Source: an uncultured Clostridia bacterium
GTDB taxonomy: Bacteria; Bacillota; Clostridia; Christensenellales; Borkfalkiaceae
NCBI GenBank assembly: GCA_947626575.1
Contig: CANQSR010000001.1
Coordinates: 62,001-126,000, forward strand
Length of the DNA stretch: 64,000 nucleotides
Direction: 5' to 3'
Under the pieces are notes generated by a model that had not been told where the DNA came from, searched no databases, and saw only the letters and a program-made list of their open reading frames with translations. This document shows, piece by piece, positions 56,986 to 64,000 of the stretch (its first letter is position 1; every line of letters begins with the position of its first letter). Both the position numbers and the translations under genes were made by a program.

Positions 56986-58308
56986 ATGGCAGAAGAGAAA
57001 AAGAACCGGCACTATCTGACGGGTAAAGAAGTCCGCGCCATTGCCAAGGAGAACGCAAAGATCACCCGTGCGTTTGAAAAGAAAAAGAAGCGCAAGGCGG
57101 CAGAGAGCGAGTTCCTCTCCTCGATGAAGGACCCCAAAAACATCCTCGAAGTGGAGGATCTGCACACCTATTTCTTTACCGACCAAGGCGTGGTGAAGGC
57201 CGTCAACGGCGTTTCGTTCGATATCCCGCAGGGGTCCACCGTGGGCGTCGTCGGGGAATCGGGTTGCGGGAAATCCGTGACGAGCATGTCCATCATGCAA
57301 CTCTTGCAGGGACCCGCCGGGCAGATCTATTCGGGCAGTATGCGCTTCAAGTCCTATGACTTCAAGCGCGACGGAAAGGGGAACCCCATCCCCATCTGGG
57401 ATGACGACGAAGAGGGGCGCCCGCAGTACGACGAAGTCAAAGACAGGAAGGGCAACGCCAAGCTCGATAAAGAGGGCAAGCCCATTTTGGAGCGCCGCCA
57501 GAAGCGCGATGAATACGGAACGCTCCTCTATGAGATGGAGGAGAAAGTCTTTGATATCGCCAAGATGCCCACCAAGGAGATGTACCGTCTGCGCGGGCGG
57601 CAGATCGCGATGATCTTTCAGGAACCCATGACGAGCCTCAACCCCGTGTTCACCATCGGCAACCAGCTCGACGAAGTGACGCTGTTGCACTTTCCGGGGT
57701 CCACCAAGGAGGACGCCAAGCGCCGTTCCATCGAAATGCTCAATCTCGTGGGCATCGCCATGCCCGAACGCGTGTATAAATCCTACCCGCACGAACTTTC
57801 GGGCGGTATGCGCCAGCGCGTCATGATCTCCATGGCGCTCGCGGGCGACCCGCGCCTCATCATCGCCGATGAACCCACGACGGCGCTCGACGTCACCATT
57901 CAGGCGCAGATCCTCGACCTCCTTAGAGACTTAAAGACGCGCATCAACGGCTCCATCCTGCTCATCACGCACGACCTCGGTATCATCGCCGAAATGGCGG
58001 ATTATGTCGTCGTCATGTATGCGGGCCGCATCATCGAGCGCGGGACGGCTTCGGAGATCTTCCACCATCCCATGCACCCCTATACCATCGGCCTGCAAAA
58101 ATCCAAGCCGACGATGGATTCCGAATCGGAGTCGCTGTTCAACATCCCCGGCAACGTTCCCAATCCCATCGATATGCCCGATTATTGCTATTTCCGCGAG
58201 CGTTGCTCCGGTTGCATCAAGGCCTGTTTCGGCGAATATCCGCCCATGATACAGGTCGGCCCCACGCATTTTGTTGCCTGCCACCTCTACGATAAGGAGA
58301 ATAAATGA
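56986..58308 (+). CDS. Peptide ABC transporter ATP-binding protein (OppD-like) with insertion after Walker A
   Basis: [69 protein letters not shown]. Confidence 0.94.
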   Translation: MAEEKKNRHYLTGKEVRAIAKENAKITRAFEKKKKRKAAESEFLSSMKDPKNILEVEDLHTYFFTDQGVVKAVNGVSFDIPQGSTVGVVGESGCGKSVTSMSIMQLLQGPAGQIYSGSMRFKSYDFKRDGKGNPIPIWDDDEEGRPQYDEVKDRKGNAKLDKEGKPILERRQKRDEYGTLLYEMEEKVFDIAKMPTKEMYRLRGRQIAMIFQEPMTSLNPVFTIGNQLDEVTLLHFPGSTKEDAKRRSIEMLNLVGIAMPERVYKSYPHELSGGMRQRVMISMALAGDPRLIIADEPTTALDVTIQAQILDLLRDLKTRINGSILLITHDLGIIAEMADYVVVMYAGRIIERGTASEIFHHPMHPYTIGLQKSKPTMDSESESLFNIPGNVPNPIDMPDYCYFRERCSGCIKACFGEYPPMIQVGPTHFVACHLYDKENK

Positions 58309-59525
58309 TGGACAAGAAAAAGGACGAAACGCTCGAAGAGAGCGAAAACGGGGTACCCATGTCCGCAGATGCTTCTCCCGAAACGGAGGGGACGACGGCC
58401 CAGCCCACCGAAGAAGAGCGCGCCGAAAAGAATGCCGCGTGCATCGCTTCGGGCGACTTCGAGGGCTTCGACGACGAGTTGCAGGCGCGCCGCGAGGCCG
58501 TGGCCCGCGAACAGAAGGCCGAAGAGGACAAGGCTCTTCCGCCCGATGAAAACGCCCTCCTCGAAGTCCGCCATCTCAAAATGTATTTCCCCCTCAAAAA
58601 GTCGCTCGGCGGGAAGGTCAAGGTGTGGCTCCGCGCGGTGGACGATATCTCGTTCACGCTCAAAGCGGGCGAGACGCTCGGCATCGTCGGGGAATCGGGC
58701 TGCGGCAAGACGACGATGGGCCGCGCCATTCTGAAACTCTATAAGCCCACGGGCGGGCAGATCTTCTTCGGCGGCAAGGACATCGCGCCGTATAAGTCCT
58801 CCGGGATGCGCCCCCTGCGCACGCAGATGCAGATCATCTTTCAAGACCCGTATTCCTCGCTCCCGCCCCGCAGTACGGTGGGGGGCATCCTCTCCGAACC
58901 CGTGCGGGTCCACAACATCGTACCCAAGGAAAAGACCAAGGAATACGTTCTCGACGTCATGGACCAATGCGGCCTCCGCGATTACTACTTCGAGCGCTAT
59001 CCGCATGAATTTTCGGGCGGCCAGCGCCAGCGTATCTGCATTGCCCGCGCGCTCTCGGTCAACCCCAAACTCGTCGTCTGCGATGAGCCTGTCTCCGCGC
59101 TTGACGTCTCCATTCAGGCGCAGATCATCAACCTTCTGAAACGCTTGCAGCAGCAGAGGGGTTTGACGTACGTATTCATTTCGCACGACCTCTCCGTCGT
59201 CAAGCACATTTCGGATAGGATCGGCGTCATGTATCTCGGTTCGATGGTGGAGTTCGGCAACAAGAAGGATATCTTCTCGCACCCCATGCACCCCTATACG
59301 CAGGCGCTCTTCTCCGCGGTACCCAATCCCAACCCCGACGTGAAGATGGACCGCATCGTGCTGAAAGGGGATATCCCCTCGCCCGCCAATCCGCCCAAGG
59401 GGTGCAAGTTCCACACGCGCTGCCCCAAGTGCATGGAGATCTGCAAGCACGTCGCGCCCGTCTACAAGGAATATGAACCCGGCCACTTCGTGGCCTGCCA
59501 TTGCTACCCGCAGGAGGAAGCATGA
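58305..59525 (+). CDS. Peptide ABC transporter ATP-binding protein (OppF-like)
   Basis: [66 protein letters not shown]. Confidence 0.94.
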   Translation: MMDKKKDETLEESENGVPMSADASPETEGTTAQPTEEERAEKNAACIASGDFEGFDDELQARREAVAREQKAEEDKALPPDENALLEVRHLKMYFPLKKSLGGKVKVWLRAVDDISFTLKAGETLGIVGESGCGKTTMGRAILKLYKPTGGQIFFGGKDIAPYKSSGMRPLRTQMQIIFQDPYSSLPPRSTVGGILSEPVRVHNIVPKEKTKEYVLDVMDQCGLRDYYFERYPHEFSGGQRQRICIARALSVNPKLVVCDEPVSALDVSIQAQIINLLKRLQQQRGLTYVFISHDLSVVKHISDRIGVMYLGSMVEFGNKKDIFSHPMHPYTQALFSAVPNPNPDVKMDRIVLKGDIPSPANPPKGCKFHTRCPKCMEICKHVAPVYKEYEPGHFVACHCYPQEEA

Positions 59526-59785
59526 AAAAGAAGGGGGAGTCCGGCGGCAGCGGGGAAGTCCCCAAGAAAAAAGAACAGAAGATCGTCTACATCGACGACG
59601 GCTCCACCGTCGCCGATATGAGCGGGACCCGTAAGGGCCCCCCGCGCAGAAAGTCCACCATGAAGGAGAAGTGGAAAACGTACATCACGACGGTCAAACA
59701 CATGATCCTTCCGCTCCTCATCACGTTGCTCGCCATGACGATGGTATTTATCATCCTCATGCTCGTGACGGGCAAGTGGACTTAA
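59522..59785 (+). CDS. Small single-TM protein co-encoded with the opp operon
   Basis: ATG overlaps oppF stop; C-terminal TM MILPLLITLLAMTMVFIILMLV. Confidence 0.6.
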   Translation: MKKKGESGGSGEVPKKKEQKIVYIDDGSTVADMSGTRKGPPRRKSTMKEKWKTYITTVKHMILPLLITLLAMTMVFIILMLVTGKWT

Positions 59786-59808
59786 AAACATGGACATGAT
59801 TTACGGCA

Positions 59809-59833
59809 AGCCGCCCCGAAGGGGGCGGTTTTT
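59809..59833 (+). terminator. Rho-independent terminator of the opp operon
   Basis: AAGCCGCCCC-gaa-GGGGGCGGTTTTT. Confidence 0.85.
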
Positions 59834-59938
59834 CTGTTTTTCAGGCGGCATTTTCCGCGCATTTCGTCGAAAATCCGCCGCGCAAATATTTTTCTTTCCG
59901 CAACATATAGATTTTTTTTGCGAAGTACCGTCAAAGGA

Positions 59939-59967
59939 TTGTGTTTTCTTGAAAAAAATGCTATAAT
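59939..59967 (+). promoter_or_regulatory. Promoter of plsX-rnc-smc
   Basis: TTGTGT - 17 - TATAAT. Confidence 0.6.
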
Positions 59968-60001
59968 GTCTCCGTACGAAATCTATCGTATGGAGAAGCA
60001 T

Positions 60002-61024
60002 ATGTTAAAAATCGTGGTTGACGCCATGGGAGGCGACCACGCGCCCGCCGAGATCGTGAAGGGCGCGCTCCGCTCTCTTGACATGCGCAAGGACTTCATG
60101 GTCGTCCTCACGGGCGATGAAGCGTTGATCGGGCATGAACTCGAAAAGTACAAATACGATCCCGCCCGCGTCGAAGTCGTACACTGCGGGGAGGTCATCA
60201 CCAACGACGACGTTCCCACCCACGCCGTGCGGGTGAAGCGCGATAGTTCGCTCGTCGTCGGCCTCAAACTCCTCAAAGAGGACGCGGAGGCGGGGGCGTT
60301 CGTCTCGGCGGGTTCCACGGGCGCGGTTCTTACGGGCGGCATCATGCACATCGGCAGGATCAAGGGCATCCTCCGCCCGGCACTCTGTCCGGGCATCCCC
60401 AACGTCAACGGCGGGAGAACGCTGCTCTGCGACTGCGGCGCCAACGCCGAATGCAAGCCCGCCTACCTCCAACAGTTCGGCATCATGGCTTCCGCCTATG
60501 CGAAGGCGGCCTTCGGCATCGCAGAACCCCGCGTGGGGCTTCTCACCAACGGCACCGAGGAACACAAGGGCGATACGCTCCATCAGGAGGCCCATGCGCT
60601 CCTCAAAGAGACGCACGGCATTCATTTCGTGGGCAACATCGAGGGGCGCGACATCATGTACGGCGACTGCGACGTCGCCGTTGCCGACGGCTTTTCGGGC
60701 AACATCGCGCTGAAATCCGTCGAGGGTTGCGGCAAGACCGTTGCCGCCGTCCTCTCGCAACAGTTCAAGAAGAGCGCGGGCAGTAAGCTCGCATACCTGT
60801 GCGCGCGCAAGCAGATCAACGCCCTCAAAGATATGCTCGACTACGCCAAGCTCGGCGGGTCCGTCTTTTTGGGCCTCAGGCAGGTGGTCATCAAGAGCCA
60901 CGGCTCCTCCAAGGCGACGAGCATCGCCGCCTCCGTCTGCCAGGGGGTGGACGCCTACCGCGGCGGCCTCATCGCATCCATCGAGCGTATGCTCGCCGAA
61001 ACGGGTCTGCCCGCGGAGACGTGA
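60002..61024 (+). CDS. plsX: Phosphate acyltransferase PlsX
   Basis: IVVDAMGGDHAPAEIVKGAL; DGFSGNIALKSVEG. Confidence 0.96.
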   Translation: MLKIVVDAMGGDHAPAEIVKGALRSLDMRKDFMVVLTGDEALIGHELEKYKYDPARVEVVHCGEVITNDDVPTHAVRVKRDSSLVVGLKLLKEDAEAGAFVSAGSTGAVLTGGIMHIGRIKGILRPALCPGIPNVNGGRTLLCDCGANAECKPAYLQQFGIMASAYAKAAFGIAEPRVGLLTNGTEEHKGDTLHQEAHALLKETHGIHFVGNIEGRDIMYGDCDVAVADGFSGNIALKSVEGCGKTVAAVLSQQFKKSAGSKLAYLCARKQINALKDMLDYAKLGGSVFLGLRQVVIKSHGSSKATSIAASVCQGVDAYRGGLIASIERMLAETGLPAET

Positions 61025-61689
61025 TGCGCAACGGGGAGACGTGGACGGAGGAGACCGTCCGCCGAGCGGAGGCGTGCATCGGCTATGTGTTCCGCGAGAA
61101 AGCGCTCCTCGTCGCCGCCTTTACCCATAAGACGTATGCCAACGTGAGCGGGGAGGCGGATAACGAGCGGCTGGAATTTTTGGGCGACGCCGTTTTGCAG
61201 CTCTCCGTCACCGAGGACCTCTATGCGGGGCATCCCGGTGCGGCGGAGGGCAAGCTCACCGAACTCCGCCAGCAGTATGTCTCCAAGGAGGCGCTGGCGC
61301 AGTCTGAGAGAAAGCTCGGCCTCATGCGCTATCTCCGCCATTCGGCGGGGGAGAGCAACCTCTCGGATAAGACGAGTTCCAGCCTCATCGAAGCGGTGGC
61401 GGGGGCCATCTATTTAGACGGCGGCTTCGGGGCGGCCAAGGCCTTTTTGGGGCGGTGCCTCACCGTGGCGCAGACGGAAAACTATAAGACGCTCCTGCAA
61501 GAATATGTGCAGGAACGGCAGAAGAGTACGCCCGTCTACCGCGACGAAGAACAGGAGGCGGGGACCTTCCGTTGCAGCGTATCCGCTCTCGGCTTCACGG
61601 CAACGGGGACAGGACCAAGCAAAAAAGCGGCGGAAACAGCCGCCGCACAAGCATTATATGAGAAATTGAGAAAGGGGAATCATCCGTGA
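61024..61689 (+). CDS. rnc: Ribonuclease III
   Basis: NERLEFLGDAVLQL signature; C-terminal dsRBD SALGFTATGTGPSKKAAETAAAQALYEKL. Confidence 0.96.
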   Translation: MRNGETWTEETVRRAEACIGYVFREKALLVAAFTHKTYANVSGEADNERLEFLGDAVLQLSVTEDLYAGHPGAAEGKLTELRQQYVSKEALAQSERKLGLMRYLRHSAGESNLSDKTSSSLIEAVAGAIYLDGGFGAAKAFLGRCLTVAQTENYKTLLQEYVQERQKSTPVYRDEEQEAGTFRCSVSALGFTATGTGPSKKAAETAAAQALYEKLRKGNHP

Positions 61690-64000
61690 ACTTCAAGGAA
61701 ATCCGTCTCGTGGGCTTCAAGTCCTTTGCAGACAAAACAACCATCCGCTTTGACGACGGCGTCACCTGTATCGTCGGCCCCAACGGGTGCGGCAAGTCCA
61801 ACGTAGCCGACGCCGTGCGCTGGGTACTCGGCGAGCAATCGGCGAAAAACCTGCGCGGCTCCTCCATGCAGGACGTCATCTTTAACGGCTCCGAAACGAG
61901 GCACCAGCTCTCCTTCTGCGAGGTGACGCTCGTCTTTGATAACAGCCAAAAGATCTTCGACATCGAGTACGAAGAGGTGGCCATGACGCGCCGCCTCTAC
62001 CGTTCGGGCGAGAGCGAATATCTCATCAACATGCAGCCCTGCCGTATGCGCGACATCGTGAAACTTCTTCACGGCGTGGGCATCGGCAAAGAGGGCTATT
62101 CCATCATCGGGCAGGGCAAGGTCGCCCAGATCATGAACTCCAAGCCCGTGGAGCGGCGCGCCATCTTCGAGGAGGCGACGGGCGTCATCAAGTTCAAGAC
62201 GCAGAAGGCCGAGATCGAGCGCAAGCTCGATGGTTCCCGCGATAACCTCACCGTGTTCATCCAGCGCATGGATGAGGCCGAGACACAACTCCGTCCCCTC
62301 GAAAAACAGGCGGATACCGCCAAGAAATACCGCGAATATTCCGAACAGCTCAAATACGAGGAAGTCAACGCCTACCTCGTGCGGAGCGATAGCTTCGAGC
62401 AGGAGACAAATTCCTATAAGGCCAAGATCGCCGAAGCGGAGAAGCTGCTCTCGGAGGTGGAGGCGCGCCTCGAAGCCCTCGACGGCGAGGAGGACGAGAG
62501 CCGCGCGGGCGCGTACAGCGCGGATATCCGCCTCAAAGATATCAACGAGCGTCTGCGTCTCTTCGAAGTCGGCATCGAGCGCAAGAGCGGCGAAGTGCGC
62601 GTGGTGCGCGAACGCCTCGAAGCCTGCCGTGACCGTCTCGGACAAGCCAAGGCGGAGATCGAGAGCGCGATGAAGCGTTCGGAGGAGATCGAGACCCTCG
62701 TCGCGGGGAGCGGCAAGCGCAAGGAGGAGAGCGAAGCGCGGCTCAACGAGATCGCGGCCGAGTGCAAGGACCTCATGCGCAAGCTCGCCGAGGCAGACCT
62801 CCGCATCTCTACATACGAAAAGATCTCCGATGAAAAGCGCGCCAGCCAGCTCTCCAACGCCGAGGACCTCGCTTCCGTGCGCGCCGAGGCGGGCAGTCTT
62901 TCCGCCAAGCGCGATTTCACGCAGGACCGCATCGAAGAAGTCAAGGAAGCCATCAAGAAGGCGGAGGTCCGCCATGCGGAGTATGCCCGCCAGCTCACCG
63001 AGTGCCAGAAGCAGAAGGCGGTGTGCGAGGCCTTCCTCAACAACAAGGCAGACGAGGAGCGCGATCTGCAAATGGATATCTCCGACCTCATGCGTTCGGA
63101 GAAGAAGCTCTCCGAGGAGATCTCCGCCTGCAACACGGATATCGCAAGCCTCAAAAACCAGCTTGAAATGCTCGTCGGCCTCAAAAACCGCTTCGACGGT
63201 TACCGCGATTCCGTCAAGAAATTGCAGCTCGACGCCAAGCGCAACCCCGAAATCGGCAAGCGCATCGTGGGCGCCATTGCGGATATCGTCACCACCGAGA
63301 AGAAGTATGAGGTCGCCATCGAAACGGCATTCGGCGCCGCCATGCAGAACCTCGTCACCGAGACGCCCGACGACGCGCGTTTCCTCATCGAATATTTGAA
63401 GCGTACGGGCGGCGGCGTCGTCACCTTCCTGCCCGTCGAGGGTATGCGGCCGCGTCCCGATTCCCGCGAAGCCCAGCTCGCCCTCAAAGAGAGCGGCGCG
63501 CTCGGCCTTGCGAACGACCTCGTCCGCTATAATCCCTACTATTCCAACGTCATCAAAAATCTGTTGGGCAACACGCTCATCTGCGATACCATCGCCTCGG
63601 CGACCAACATCTCCAAGAAGTATCCGCGCGTATTCCGCATCGTCACCCTCGACGGCGATAACATCGCCACGAGCGGCGCCATGACGGGCGGTTCGCGCAA
63701 GCGGGATAGCGGCAACCTCCTCGCGGGGGAGCGCAATATCAAGGAGTGCGAGGATAACATCGCCCGCAAACAGGCCGCCCTCGCCAAGCTCAAACAGGCG
63801 CTCGCCTCCGCCACGGGAGAACTCGAAGAGGCCCGCACGGCATACGAGACCTTCCGCACCAAGGTGCAGGAGGAGACGGCCAACTTTGCCGCCCTCTCGC
63901 AGAAGGAGATCGCGCTCGCCGAACTCATCGCCGATGCGCAGGGCGACGCCGACCAATACAATACCCAGCTCATCCGCCTCACCCAGCAGGCTTCCGACCT
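61686..64000 (+). CDS. smc: Chromosome segregation protein SMC (partial, runs off window end; GTG start; not in supplied ORF track)
   Basis: VNFKEIRLVGFKSFADKTTIRFDDGVTCIVGPNGCGKSNVADAVRWVLGEQSAKNLRG; coiled coil; hinge region; no stop before 64000. Confidence 0.95.
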   Translation, partial: MNFKEIRLVGFKSFADKTTIRFDDGVTCIVGPNGCGKSNVADAVRWVLGEQSAKNLRGSSMQDVIFNGSETRHQLSFCEVTLVFDNSQKIFDIEYEEVAMTRRLYRSGESEYLINMQPCRMRDIVKLLHGVGIGKEGYSIIGQGKVAQIMNSKPVERRAIFEEATGVIKFKTQKAEIERKLDGSRDNLTVFIQRMDEAETQLRPLEKQADTAKKYREYSEQLKYEEVNAYLVRSDSFEQETNSYKAKIAEAEKLLSEVEARLEALDGEEDESRAGAYSADIRLKDINERLRLFEVGIERKSGEVRVVRERLEACRDRLGQAKAEIESAMKRSEEIETLVAGSGKRKEESEARLNEIAAECKDLMRKLAEADLRISTYEKISDEKRASQLSNAEDLASVRAEAGSLSAKRDFTQDRIEEVKEAIKKAEVRHAEYARQLTECQKQKAVCEAFLNNKADEERDLQMDISDLMRSEKKLSEEISACNTDIASLKNQLEMLVGLKNRFDGYRDSVKKLQLDAKRNPEIGKRIVGAIADIVTTEKKYEVAIETAFGAAMQNLVTETPDDARFLIEYLKRTGGGVVTFLPVEGMRPRPDSREAQLALKESGALGLANDLVRYNPYYSNVIKNLLGNTLICDTIASATNISKKYPRVFRIVTLDGDNIATSGAMTGGSRKRDSGNLLAGERNIKECEDNIARKQAALAKLKQALASATGELEEARTAYETFRTKVQEETANFAALSQKEIALAELIADAQGDADQYNTQLIRLTQQASD

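Noticed and set aside
1-64000. Prophage, integrative element or anti-phage defence island
   Set aside because: No integrase, transposase, structural phage gene or recognisable defence operon; only lone Fic and TIR-like proteins

Overview
The window holds mostly housekeeping genes, nearly all on the + strand, from a high-GC low-complexity-intergenic bacterium. Gene order and protein types suggest a gut Clostridia/Christensenellales-like Firmicute, but that is inference. From left to right: (i) a truncated membrane protein, a BspA-type LRR lipoprotein, a giant InlB-repeat lipoprotein and an HExxH membrane protein; (ii) a polysaccharide deacetylase, galM, a ZIP metal transporter and an SDR oxidoreductase; (iii) a de novo purine cluster purE-C-F-M-N-(PurO-type IMP cyclohydrolase)-(AICAR transformylase only)-purD-purL followed by fhs; (iv) mutY, a flavodiiron protein, a rubredoxin missing from the ORF track, and a Fic protein; (v) rpsB-tsf-pyrH-frr-uppS-cdsA-dxr-rseP and a small TIR-like protein; (vi) a TPP-riboswitch-controlled thiT; (vii) a 2.56-kaa subtilase/LRR surface protein, an InlB lipoprotein and an opp-type peptide ABC operon; (viii) plsX-rnc-smc, with smc running off the window and also absent from the ORF track. 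The most unusual signals are: a tandem ~237-bp intergenic element whose inverted-repeat loop carries different dispersed cassettes; a strongly over-represented GACATGG(TA/GT) word; an orphan ncRNA candidate with its own promoter and terminator back-to-back with the thiT/TPP promoter; a structured leader sequestering the SD of the ZIP transporter; a palindromic operator over the fic promoter; and the split, non-PurH end of the purine pathway. No rRNA, tRNA, CRISPR array, transposase or phage gene was recognised.
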